From the NCBI GenBank assembly GCA_944989445.1, contig CALYLW010000566.1:674641-738640 (forward strand): a stretch of 64,000 bases of DNA. The letters are read 5' to 3'. The first letter of the stretch is position 1, and every line of letters begins with the position of its first letter. Positions 43,657-54,748 of this stretch are shown here, one piece after another. The translations under genes and the position numbers were made by a program. Source of the DNA: Ampullaceana balthica. Its lineage: Eukaryota; Mollusca; Gastropoda; Lymnaeidae. The notes below the pieces were generated by a model, which was given only the letters and a program-made list of their open reading frames with translations, searched no databases and was not told the origin of the DNA.

Positions 43657-44840
43657 TACTTTATGTTCTATTTCATCAAATGTATTATGTTCTGTGGTTG
43701 AGAAAACCAGACTATTGTGTTCGCGTCCGCTGCTCGTCCGTGGAGTTGGTTTCCCTAGCTAACCGATGGTAATGTTGTGGAGCAACCACCATAACTTGGA
43801 ACGATTTCTGTCTGTGACTCTAGCTTGCTTGAAAAATTGAGAAGAGTGGAAATGCTAATTTATAGTATAATATAGGGGTCGGGAAACATGGCTCCCGAGG
43901 AAGATGTGGATCGACAAAGTCAGTAAGGGTGGTAGAAGATATTCTTGTTAGGGTGATGACAGTTGTGTGCATGGAAGAAGTGCTCAGGTTGTCGACAAGG
44001 GAGAACACATGTATGCCGTTGGAGTAATAGTAACAGACTTGGAATTTGTCGGGGGTGTTTGTAAAAGAGAGTAAGGGAAACGGTATTGTCACGGTCATGA
44101 ACTAAGTAGGAAGGGAGAGCAAAGATACACAGCTCGAGTAAAAGTAAACTTGTAGAAAGACAAACGGTCGTGATAAATAAAACGAGGGTCATGTTTTCCT
44201 TTAAGGGAGGGTTATAATTTTTTTTTCTTTCTAGAACCACATTTAACAACATCACTGTTCCCTCTTTCTTCCTTCGTTCATTTGTGGTTGTAACTCTGTT
44301 TAATTTTGTTGATGTCGTAGACTTCAAGAGGTCTTTCTAAGCATTTTAGAAATCTTATTTTGTCTTGATAATCATTTTTTCGACATGTTGAGATTTCATT
44401 TTTTCTTCTGAGGGTTTTCTTTTAGTTTCCAGAGGAATGATTTTTGAGGAGATGAGACGTAACCGTTTGAATACCAGACATAAGCGCACAGTTCAACGAG
44501 ACATGGATCGCGCAATTTACATGATCGATTTGAGCTATCGTGTATCCACTATGTCCGATTAGAAACCTATCACAGGAGGTACGGTGGGCGCAACCTACCA
44601 GACTAGAAGAATTTTTCGTTCGACTAGTGAAACGGATAAACAAGAACGATGATGATGATGATGATGATGATGAACTTGTCATGTTTTTTAGTTGTAACAC
44701 ATAGGGTCTAACGATGGTTATAAGACATTAACGATAGATGATAATAAGACTGAGGATACACCGTCACTTAGAGAAATTTTGACTTGACTACCCCTCTGGA
44801 TCGGTCACTACGTTGTAGCAAGGGGTTGACTAAAAACAAC
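43657..44840. other. Inner part of left arm; small frames of uncertain status
   Basis: Upstream of the Bcl-2 ATG lies presumed promoter/5' UTR. Minus frames of 135 codons (43920-44327) and 92 codons (44422-44700) have mirror partners of 168 and 93 codons. The first differs because of a small indel near 44010 that changes frame, which argues against conserved coding. On the plus strand, 44437-44562 is a 41-codon frame starting MIFEEMRRNRLNTRHKRTVQ, with regular codon use. An overlapping frame to 44704 ends in an Asp run and ELVMFFSCNT. Neither is recognised. Confidence 0.35.
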
Positions 44841-46481
44841 ACCAACCCCATTTACCTTCTCTTCCACTTTAGATTCAGATATAACCTACATCTTTTTTTC
44901 TTTTCATGCGAAACTTAACCTTGAAATTCCGATTTTCCAAAACACTTTAACCAACAAACATGTCCACATTAAACTTCCCCTCTGTACCAAACCTCTTATC
45001 ATCTTGTAACTCTACCGACTTATAATTCAAGACATCCCTCCTTACGCTGACACCTAACCCTTCTCATCTATTTTCCCTCCCTGCTATTAATTCACAACCT
45101 CCATCCTCATGTTGTCTCCTAACCCTTCTCGTCTCTAGTAATAATGTACAACATCCCTCCTCACATTGAGTCCTAAAGTTTCTCGTGTTGTTACACTCCC
45201 ACCCAAAAATTTACAAACTCTTCACGTTGACTCCTAACCCCTCTCGTGTTGTTCCACTCCCACCCAAAAATTTACAAACTCTTCACGTTGACTCCTAAAC
45301 CGTCTCGTGTTGTTACACTCACTGTTAAAAATTTACAACCTCCATCTTCACGTTGACTCCTAACACGTCTCGTGTTGTTACACTCAACCTCCTTCCTCGC
45401 GTTGACTCCTAATTCTTGTCGTGTTGTTACACTCATTGTTAATAATTTACAAACTCCCTCTTCACGGTGCCTCCTAACCCGTCTCGTGTTGTTACACTCA
45501 ACCACTATCTTCACATTGACTCCTAAACCGTCGCGTGTTGTTACACTCACAGTTAATAATTTATAACCACCCTCCTGAACTTGACTCCTAGTCTTTCACG
45601 ACAAATTTGCTGCTACTTTTAACAAACATCCTTATTCGTATCTACGTATCTCACTCCATCGCTTGATTTCTAAAAAGTTCACCTAGCCCTTAAGTTTTTA
45701 CTTCATCTGTTTTAAACAGATTGAACTTTCCAAAGTTAAACATAAACAGTAACCATACCCTTATCTGTTTGCTTCACTCTTTGACTCTAAAACTCACCCT
45801 ATGTCATTAATTAAAACCCGCCCCACACCTTTCCACTTCCCTAATGCTATTGATTTCCCTCATTCCACTGTCAAGTTAAACAGCTGCGATACCAGCTCAC
45901 CATCTCCGTTAACTTTCTAAATTTCCATACCTCGCTTTTACCACACATTCCATTTATTTACAATTTCAACCAAAACAAAAGGTCATAACTATGCCTCCTT
46001 GTAAGACTGATTCCTTACCCGGACATCACCCAACTACTGTTTTCTCTCTATCTCTCCCAACTACAAAGTGATCCCCTACCTAACCATCACACTTTGTTTT
46101 CTTCCTATCTTTTATCACAACGTTTGCCCTAGTCAAACTAACATCTCACCCTACTACTGTTTTCTCTCTCTCTCTCTCTACCTCTCTGCTAGATATGTTA
46201 TACCTACATCTCACACAAGTTACTTCCCACCTTGTATCATCCTACTACAACCTCCATTTAGTTTTCACCGTACGTCGTACTCCTAAACACCTAACTTTCA
46301 AGACACATTTATTGTTCTATTAAAATCAACCCAACAACTCATCTTCAAATAACTTCACCCATCACGGCTTTGACTTCTTTACATCCAACTCATTTGCTCT
46401 TTTACTTATCCCTACCCCAGCAAAACCCATCCCCTCTAAGGAAATTTATTGTTGACAATACTCTAACTTTTCCCCCACCGT
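44841..46481. other. Unique loop of the palindrome
   Basis: Arm homology stops at 44840 ('gactaaaaacaac') and 46482. The 1641-bp loop has no inverted partner. It contains a tandem array, pyrimidine-rich plus-strand sequence (CTCTCT at about 46166) and short frames without recognised domains. A Maverick core gene would be expected here or in the arms if the element were autonomous; none is seen. Confidence 0.8.
45030..45595. repeat. Degenerate 61-bp tandem repeat in the loop
   Basis: About nine units read 'cttcacgttgactcctaacc' then 'gtctcgtgttgttacactca' then a variable 'aaaatttacaac' end. The 92-codon minus frame over it (SVTTRDGLGVNVK repeated) is a translation of the repeat. Confidence 0.85.
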
Positions 46482-46644
46482 TGTTTTTAGTCAACCCCTT
46501 GCTACAACGTAGTGACCGATCCAGAGGGGTAGTCAAGTCAAAATTTCTCTAAGTGACGGTGTATCCTCAGTCTTATTATCATCTATCGTTAATGTCTTAT
46601 AACCATCGTTAGACCCTATGTGTTACAACTAAAAAACATGACAA

Positions 46645-46675
<31 letters not shown>

Positions 46676-49600
46676 GTTCTTGTTTATCCGTTTCACTAGT
46701 CGAACGAAAAATTCTTCTAGTCTGGTAGGTTGCGCCCACCGTACCTCCTGTGATAGGTTTCTAATCGGACATAGTGGATACACGATAGCTCAAATCGATC
46801 ATGTAAATTGCGCGATCCATGTCTCGTTGAACTGTGCGCTTATGTCTGGTATTCAAACGGTTACGTCTCATCTCCTCAAAAATCATTCCTCTGGAAACTA
46901 AAAGAAAACCCTCAGAAGAAAAAATGAAATCTCAACATGTCGAAAAAATGATTATCAAGACAAAATAAGATTTCTAAAATGCTTAGAAAGACCTCTTGAA
47001 GTCTACGACATCAACAAAATTAAACAGAGTTACAACCACAAATGAACGAAGGAAGAAAGAGGGAACAGTGATGTTGTTAAATGTGGTTCTAGAAAGAAAA
47101 AAAAATTATAACCCTCCCTTAAAGGAAAACATGACCCTCGTTTTATTTATCACGACCGTTTGTCTTTCTACAAGTTTACTTTTACTCGAGCTGTGTATCT
47201 TTGCTCTCCCTTCCTACTTAGTTCATGACCGTGACAATACCGTTTCCCTTACTCTCTTTTACAAACACCCCCGACAAATTCCAAGTCTGTTACTATTACT
47301 CCAACGGCATACATTGTTCTCCCTTGTCGACAACCTGAGCACTTCTTCCATGCACACAACTGTCATCACCCTAACAAGAATATCTTCTACCACCCTTACT
47401 GACTTTGTCGATCCACATCTTCCTCGGGAGCCATGTTTCCCGACCCCTATATTATACTATAAATTAGCATTTCCACTCTTCTCAATTTTTCAAGCAAGCT
47501 AGAGTCACAGACAGAAATCGTTCCAAGTTATGGTGGTTGCTCCACAACATTACCATCGGTTAGCTAGGGAAACCAACTCCACGGACGAGCAGCGGACGCG
47601 AACACAATAGTCTGGTTTTCTCAACCACAGAACATAATACATTTGATGAAATAGAACATAAAGTAATGGCCGGTTCCAACAAAAATTTATTTGTCCAAGT
47701 AACTCAACGCTTTGGTGTTTTATCAGCCCGTGGACTAAATGATATTGGCCGAGTGAGAGAAGATCGTAGACAAACATTTTCTAACTCATCGTTGGATCAA
47801 GTTCGTCATGATGCAGAGTCTATGGGAGAAGATTTAGTTCTGAATTTTAACCAAACAAATTCTAAAAAACCTCCCAATAGATATTGTAGCACATTAAGGC
47901 GAACTGTTAAAGAGTTGTCAGATCGTTATGATTTAGTTTTTAAAGGCATGGTCAGTAGACTAAAACCTAATGAAACCAATACATTTCCAACTTTTGTTAT
48001 TGTTGCTGATGAAATCTTTGAAGATGGACAAGTTACGTGGGGAAGAATTGTTGCTGTTTATGCCTTTGGAGCTAGACTTGCTAAGTACTACGTTGACAAT
48101 ATCGTAAAAGATGAATCAGAATCTGATAAAATCAGTGACTCATATTCTTTGAGGTCAAAACAATATCAAAAGAAAATTGGATTATTTGTTGGAAAATATG
48201 TTGCTAACAAACTTGGTATATGGATTCTCGACAATGGTGGATGGGTAATTATCTTTATTATTTTAATTAATTAGGTGAGGGGGTGTCTAAATAGTTTTAG
48301 TTATTTATGTTAACAGTTGACCGGTCATAAGACAGAGTTCACTTATCATCACTATTTTCTCTTTACTACCTAATTTGACATGTATTGAGGAGTTGCCGCT
48401 CATTCCATGCTAGTTACAATAAAGTTAAGGTGCCTTTTTAAAATACAACAAACAACATGTATTATTTCTAAATTTCAGGATACATTTGTTGAGTACTTCC
48501 AAGACCACGGGGACTTAGCGGGGAAGATATGGAAAGGTGTATTATTTACTGCTATTGGCCTTGGTGCCGTTGCCACCGTAGTTGCGTCAAGATAAAGAGA
48601 AACTCATTAATAATTTATTTAAAAGTTCGTTTTTATAATTATCAAACCAAAGTATTGTGGACCTACTACATAATATGATTAAATAGGAAAAATAAACAAC
48701 ATTGATTTGTTATATTTATAAATTATAGTTATAGTCTTATGTATCAATAAACTCTGTTTAGACTTTCTTGCCTTTGTAAATTCAAGTCTCGGAGGCTATC
48801 ACTTAGCTACTGGGGTTGGACATTTGGGTTTTTGAGTCATAAAATCTAGTATACGAGGCTAGATACAAATTGCATTCACATAGAAAACGCGTGAACTAGG
48901 AGACTGTGCACATAAAGCTAAATACAACTAGTCTTTACCGCAGACTTTCTATCACACCTATTAACAAGACGAGACTAAAAGGGGAGAAACTTAGAGCCTT
49001 ATTGTAAAAACTCGTGTCATGTGACAGTGTGAGTTCCTATTTGTAAAACATAACTCTAAAACTCAAAGCTTACATTACTTAAACAAAAATAGTTTAAACC
49101 ATCCCGCGTATGGACCTTACAGATGGAAAACGAGGCGCTAACTTTTTGGATTATTGTACCGGTTTGTTGTATACATGTGAAAGACATATAATGAACATAC
49201 AACAGCAACCCTAGGGACTTGATGAAACGAACAAACTACTGCAACCACTCTAATTCTTAACTGTCCTTCAAACAAATAAGTTTTCACAACCACCTGTATA
49301 TAGGAATCTCACCGAGTAGTTGACCTATTTTATATTTCACAAGCCTGCATATTTTCGCCTGTAGCTTAACCCATCTGTTTCCCTTCCCTGATCAATAAGA
49401 CACTCTCGTCTATTAACATGTGGTGACGAACTAGATACCACATCCTCTAATCGTTAGTGTTCCAAGTATAAACATAAACCTGTAAATCTCTACCAATCAC
49501 TTGTAATAACCCTCTAGTGATACACTATAGCTTCCTAAACTTTCGCTACAACGATCACCTATTTTCACATATTTTCCCTTCCTCAAAAATTACCTACCAA

Positions 49601-52600
49601 TTTGACAATTACTGACTTAAAATGTTTTGAAGTCTTAACCAAAACCATAAATTATAACCTTCCTTACAAAAAATTTACAAGAGATCACTTATTTTACACT
49701 TGAATTTCGCTTAAAACTAGACAACAAAATACAATAGTCAGATAACTTGTTTACAAAAATTAAAATTAATTTACAGAATAATAAATTACTTTTAAAAAAG
49801 CTACTCTTACGAATAAAAAAAAACCTCAGTTAAAAAATATTTACAACACCTGTTGAATGGTTGAATTATAAAGCCCTACCCACTTTATCAAAGTCTACCT
49901 GACACTATTAAAAATTTCTTCAAGTTTAAATAATATTGATCAACCAAACTAAAATATCTATCGCAAAAATACGCCAAGCAACCTTTTAAAAATTACCAAA
50001 TTTGGTACCGATAGTATATGGAGAAAGAAAAACAAACAAACACTGTTTAACTTTATAAAAACTGTCCGCGTCATTAAGATAACTAACTCTTATAAATAAA
50101 TAAAAACACTAAGAAAATGACTCCCTTGTAACTAGAAATCTGTCGCTGTCTCTAAGAGGAGAATGAGTAAGTAGCAAAAAACAAAAACAAAAAGACCATT
50201 GAACTAATAGAATCGTGATCTGTGCTAAAAGGAGAATCTCTAGTTAAGAAAATAGTCTTATCAAAAAAGACAATGTAACTTAGAAAACTGTGTTCGATCT
50301 TTAAGATTAGAATATGTAAATAACAAAAACACAAAAAGACCATTGATCTTCAACACTATTTCCGACACTAAGATGAGAATCTCTAGTTAAGAAAAGAAAC
50401 AAACTCGAGTCCCCTTGAAACTAGACATCTGTCTCTGTCCCTAAGAGGAGAATGCGTAAGTAACAAAAACAAAACGACCATTGAAAGTAAAAAATATGTC
50501 CCTGTCCCTAAGAGGAGAATCTCTAGTTACGAAACAACAAAAAACAAGACCCTTCAACTTAGAAAATATTGTCAAGGGTAGATGAGCACATCTAATTATG
50601 AAAAAATACAACCAAAAAGACCATTGAACTTTATAAAACTGTCCGTGATATTAAGATAAGCACCTCTAATGAATAATAAAAACATGAAGAAAATGACTCG
50701 GTTAACCTTATAAAATATTACTACAACTAGCTGATCACATCTAGTTAAGAAAAGAAACATAAAAGACCTCTTGACTTAAACTATGAATCCAATAAAAACT
50801 ATTACAAGGAAGAAAGGAAACACCGTTAAACTTAGAAAATATTCCAATACTAAGATAAGAAGCATGGCTGAAGCTGTCGAATAAACTTAGGGGAAATCCT
50901 AGAATTAAGAAATACTACGAACAAAAAAAAAGACCTTTTCATAACATAGATCCCCACACTAAGATGAAAACTGTTGTTTTAGCTTACAAAATCCTATAAA
51001 ACTACTACTACAATTATTTAAATTTACAAAGAAAACAACCTTAAATTAACAACCAACATCTGCAATTGCCCCCGCCCATACCCCTCTCCTCATTTGTACT
51101 ATTGATTTTAACCTAAAACAACGCATTACTTGTCCTGGACCACATTCCATACCCCCACTAACTTATTAAAACGGTCATACAGCCAGTGGTAACATCTGTC
51201 CATCCAAACCCTCTCGTCGTCTGTACTATTGATTTTAACCTAAACCCACGCCTTCTAAATCCACTTCGTCAGTTTTAGTACATACTTTATACTACCACAC
51301 CTATGCTAACATCAGATCAACAGCCAAACCCGCGGTTTTTTCCACCCCTCCGAAAGTTGTCTAATTAATTATAAAATATACTAAACCCTTCCTAATTGTA
51401 ACTTATACCATCGACTGCCCCCACTATGTTATTTGAATTAAATTCCCCACCAACAACATCTGTCCAGCAGAGTACCCCAAATAAAATACATCCCTAACAA
51501 CCTGAAACACATAAAAACCGTGCTTAAAACCCTTAAACATGACCATTAGAAAAATAAAATACAGTTAAAAATAGTAAAATAGCTTGAGAACCACTTAATA
51601 ATTAAATGAAAAATAAATAGAAATAGGTTGAGAACTTTTAAATACGACCATTCAACAAATAAAATACAATTTAAAAAAATAATAATAAAATACCTTGAGA
51701 ACCTTAAAATACTACCATTCAACAAATAAAATACAATTTAAAAAAAAATAGCTTGAGAACCACTTAATACTTAAATAAATTAAAAAAAATATTTTTTAAG
51801 ACCACTCAATAATTAAATAAAAATAATTTGAGGAACACTCAATTATGAAATAATTGAATAAAAAGTTAAAAATTAAGTAATTGAATACATTTTGAAAAAA
51901 GTTAAAAAAGGGGAAGTAACCATTAAATACACGATTATCCCCCTTTAAACACTAGAAAATTTGAATTTCCCGCCATACAGCCTACATATAACAATAGGAT
52001 ATCCTAATTAACATAATTAATTAACAACAATGTTGTATAACAACATGACACCTCTAATGAACATGTCTAACACTAATTAACATGTTGTATGACAACATGA
52101 CACGTCTAATTAACTTGTCTAATTAACAAAAATGTACTTAAATGAGATGTAAATATTTTATATGCATTGTACTTAAATCTGACTTGTACTGAAATGTATT
52201 ATTTATAACATGTAAACAGAATTTGAAACGGAAAATTTATATGAAAAATAAACAGTAAAATTGTACGATACTTGTTTATGTTTTACCTTGTCCTGTCTTA
52301 GTGGTCTTGGTGTCGTCATTTTAAATATATATAAAAATATAATTTTAGGACCACTTAATACATAAAATAAAATAATTTGAGAATCAATCAATAATTAAAT
52401 AAAAATAATTTGAGGAACACTCAATTATGAAATAATTAAATAAAAAGTTAACAATTAAATAATTGAATACATTGAAAAAAAAATTTAAAAAGGGGAAGTA
52501 ACCATTAAATAGAAATACACGAGTATCCCCCTTTAACCACCAGAAAATTTGAATTTCCCGCCACATGTTCTAATGAACATGATATCCTAATTAACATAAT

Positions 52601-52826
52601 TAACAACAATGTTGTACAACAACATGACACTTATGACACCTCTAATGAACATGTTGTGTAACAACATGACACCCTAATTAACTTGTCTAACACTAATTAA
52701 CATGTTGTATAACAACATGACACCTCTAATTAACATAATTACCGCCACCGGCAAAGGCAACAGCTGTGGTGGCGGCACGGTGGCGCGCCACCAAAATGAT
52801 AATCGAAACGTCCAACCCTAACTACT
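46482..52826 (-). repeat. Right arm of the palindrome
   Basis: Inverse of 38500-44840, with the same order of Bcl-2 gene, degenerate tandem zones, A+T-rich zone and 'atgttgtataacaacatgac' hairpins up to the CT-3' terminus. Sampled stretches show scattered differences between arms (single substitutions and homopolymer or short indels), while the Bcl-2 coding region and its intron appear identical. Confidence 0.9.
47666..48595 (+). CDS. Bcl-2 family apoptosis regulator, right-arm copy (2 exons)
   Basis: Exon 1 is 47666-48244 and exon 2 is 48479-48595. The encoded protein is identical to that of the left-arm copy at every residue, with the same BH3-like (77-90), BH1 (116-135), split BH2 (186 onward) and tail anchor. 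The donor is TGG followed by GTAATT and the acceptor 'ctaaatttcag'. If the intron is retained, translation stops after nine extra residues and yields a 202-residue form lacking the second half of BH2 and the anchor. The ATG has G at -3 and +4. The in-frame sequence upstream is open for a stretch without another ATG, so an upstream 5' exon cannot be excluded ('ctcaaccacag' at about 47628 could be an acceptor). It points outward, diverging from the left copy across the loop. Confidence 0.85.
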
Positions 52827-52832
52827 ATCCTA
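52827..52832. repeat. Right target-site duplication ATCCTA
   Basis: Exact copy of 38494-38499 directly after the ACTACT terminus. It continues into 'tataataaaaggcaag' of the interrupted Helitron-like element. Confidence 0.85.
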
Positions 52833-53097
52833 TATAATAAAAGGCAAGTTTCTGTCCCTTCTGTCCCGTTATCTATAGCGAATGGTCCCTCAAACACATA
52901 TGACTCCTACAGCCAATCACTAGCGGAGAATAATTTACATATTACGCGGAGGTTCAAAACGAGTTATTTTTGGTGCAGTTTTTTTGTCATAATTCATTAT
53001 GTTGTTCCCATCTTGAAGTGATGCCTGCCGCTTATTCCAATGACAATTCTGCTTTTTCCTCGATGGTCCTGGGGGGTAGTGGCAAGAGTTTTAAGTG

Positions 53098-53510
53098 TTG
53101 TTTGTTTTTTGTTGCTGTTATTATTGTTGTTGTTTTGTTGTTGTTTTTTGTTGTTGTTTTGTTGTTGTTGTTTTGTGGTTGTTGTTATTGTTGTTGTTTT
53201 GTTGTTGTTGTTTTGTTGTTTTTGTGTTGTTGTTGTTTTATTGTTGTTGTTGTTTTGCTGTTGTTCTTGTTTTTGTTTTGTTGTTGTTGTTTTGTTGTTG
53301 TTGCTGTTGTTGTTGCTGTTGTTGTTGTAGTTGTTGTTTTGTTGTTTTGTTGTTTTTGTTTTGTTGTTGTTGCTGTTGTTGTTTTGTTGTTGTTGTTTTG
53401 CTGTTGATGTTGTTTTTGTTTTGTTGTTGTTTTCTTTTTGTTGCTGTTGTTGTTTTGTTGTTGTTGTTGCTGTTTTTGTTGTTTTTGCTGTTTTTGTTGT
53501 TGTTGTTTTC
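53098..53510. repeat. (GTT)n-rich array
   Basis: Array of GTTGTT with TTTTG interruptions inside Helitron-like element C. Cys/Val/Leu and Asn/Thr/Lys frames here are array translations and are not annotated as genes. Confidence 0.95.
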
Positions 53511-53639
53511 CACATCCCTTGCCCTGCGACAACAATGTCCTGCAAACGCTTCACCATAACAACTACCAAAACATAGCGTCCATGAACTTCACAGGTCACC
53601 CTACATTTATTCCCGTCCTTGGGCGGGCTTTGTTACTAG

Positions 53640-54205
53640 TAAGGAATACTAGTAATGCCGACCTAAACATTTTATACGAATATCATTCTTATATTCACGT
53701 GTTATAATCAAACTGGGTGTAACATTATGTGAATGTTGTGAAAGAAACAAATGGTATCATATTTTTCGCCCATGTCAAATGTGAAAGAAAATTTTCATTA
53801 TTTAAAAAAAAATTAAAAAATAATACAACTCTTAAAACATGTTTTCAAAAAACATTTTTATTTCTATTCATGTTTTTCCACCCAGTAGGGTAACCTGACT
53901 AATCGCTTCCAAGGGCGAACTCTCATATTTTCAACACGACTTTTGTATTGCACGTGTAGACAATACTGGTGGTATTAACGTCTAAGGAGTTCCCCCTCCC
54001 CGTTTGACCATTCTCAGTTACGCCAATTGTTTCCATTTCAACTATGACATTTCTGATCAGCTTTATCGTTCATACAACCCGTAATTTAAAAATTAAATTG
54101 AGATAACAGGTCTGGTTATGAATTACTCATTGCAACATATGGCAAGGAATGCTTATTGTTTATGATTACATTGAAATATACTGTTCATTGGTGGTCTAAT
54201 GAAGA
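53640..54205. other. No gene recognised
   Basis: A+T-rich unique sequence between the Helitron-like element and a minisatellite. Confidence 0.4.
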
Positions 54206-54748
54206 TGAAGAGTAAAAATCTATAGGACAACGGTTAACTATGTTATCCCTAGGACAACGGTTAACTATGATATCTATAGGACAATGGTTAACTATGCAAT
54301 CTATAGGACAATGGTTAACTATGCAATCTATAGGACAATGGTTAACTATGTTATCCCTAGAACAATACTGAGCTGTGCTATCCCTAATACAATTGTTATC
54401 TATGCAATCTCTAGGACAATGCAATCCTTAAGACAATTGTTAACTATGCAATTCCTAGGACAATTCTCAACTATGCAATACCTAGAACAAAAGCGAGCTA
54501 TGTAATCTCTAGGACAATGGTGAACTATACTATCTCTAGGACAATGTATAACTATGCTATCCCTCGGGCGATGGTTAACTATGCCATCCCTAGGACAATA
54601 GCAAGATATGCAATCTCAAGGATAATGGTGAACTATACTATCTCTAGTACAATTTATAAGTATTCTATTCCTAGGACAGGGGTTAATTATATTATCCCTA
54701 GCACAATGTTTAACTATGCAATCGCAAGGAAAATGGTTAACTACGTGT
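54206..54748. repeat. 27-bp minisatellite, about 20 copies
   Basis: The unit reads 'aactatgcaatctctaggac' then 'aatggtt'. Because 27 is a multiple of three, frames run open on both strands (MVNYAIYRT repeated on plus, IVNHCPIDC on minus). There are no coding signals beyond that. Confidence 0.9.

Larger units (their letters stand above)
38500..44840 (+). repeat. Left arm of the palindrome
   Basis: It pairs with 46482-52826 (coordinates sum to about 91322-91326). From the outer end inwards it holds a G+C-rich stretch (GGTGGCGCGCCACC, itself palindromic) and a block of diverged repeats with 'gtcatgttgttatacaacat' hairpins (38600-38760, repeated 39180-39360). An A+T-rich zone follows, repeating 'aagtggttctcaagctattt'. 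At about 40380-41290 is a zone of degenerate units with 'taactagagattctcctctt' and 'agggacagagacaga'. The Bcl-2 gene follows at 42727-43656, then an inner segment with a (GAT)n tract. A 62-codon frame at 38934-39122 is preserved in both arms but has no recognised feature. Confidence 0.9.
38500..52826. mobile_element. Giant palindromic Maverick/Polinton-like element carrying Bcl-2 genes
   Basis: The 14,327-bp element starts AGTAGTTAGGGTTGGACG and ends with the inverse, CGTCCAACCCTAACTACT. It is flanked by ATCCTA on both sides. A 6-bp target duplication, 5'-AG...CT-3' ends and long terminal inverted repeats are described for Maverick/Polinton elements and related adintoviruses. Here the inverted repeats are 6.34 kb each, far longer than the usual 0.1-1 kb, and leave only a 1.64-kb loop. 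No family-B polymerase, retroviral-like integrase, packaging ATPase, protease or capsid frame is visible, so it is non-autonomous. The cargo is one complete Bcl-2 family gene per arm. The arms differ by scattered substitutions and short indels, for example near 44012/47311, 41966/49354 and 42212/49111. Confidence 0.75.
38495..53639 (+). mobile_element. Helitron-like element C, interrupted by the palindrome
   Basis: Bases 38495-38499 (TCCTA) plus 52833-53639 form one element; because of the target duplication TCCTA is also present at 52828-52832. The 5' end is TCCTATATAATAAAAGGC following an A. The 3' end is a hairpin 'cccgtccttgggcggg', then CTTTGTTACTAG at 53639 before T. The interior has a (GTT)n array (about 53098-53510) ending in the G/C block 'acatcccttgccctgcgac' shared with the D elements. 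The sister copy at 29540-30520 has the same ends with a minisatellite instead. The palindrome inserted after its fifth or sixth base. Confidence 0.65.

Noticed and set aside
43545..43772. 75-codon frames antisense to the Bcl-2 start (also 47550-47777)
   Set aside because: Shadow of the Bcl-2 exon and its upstream sequence on the opposite strand.
46996..47502. 168-codon plus frame between loop and Bcl-2 gene in the right arm
   Set aside because: The mirror copy in the left arm is cut to 135 codons by a frame-changing indel, and no domain is seen; it more likely overlaps the upstream region of the Bcl-2 gene.
38500..52826. Foldback or hAT-type element as the identity of the palindrome
   Set aside because: hAT elements make 8-bp duplications and have short CA...TG-type ends; the 6-bp duplication with AG...CT ends fits Maverick/Polinton better, though without core genes the assignment remains provisional.
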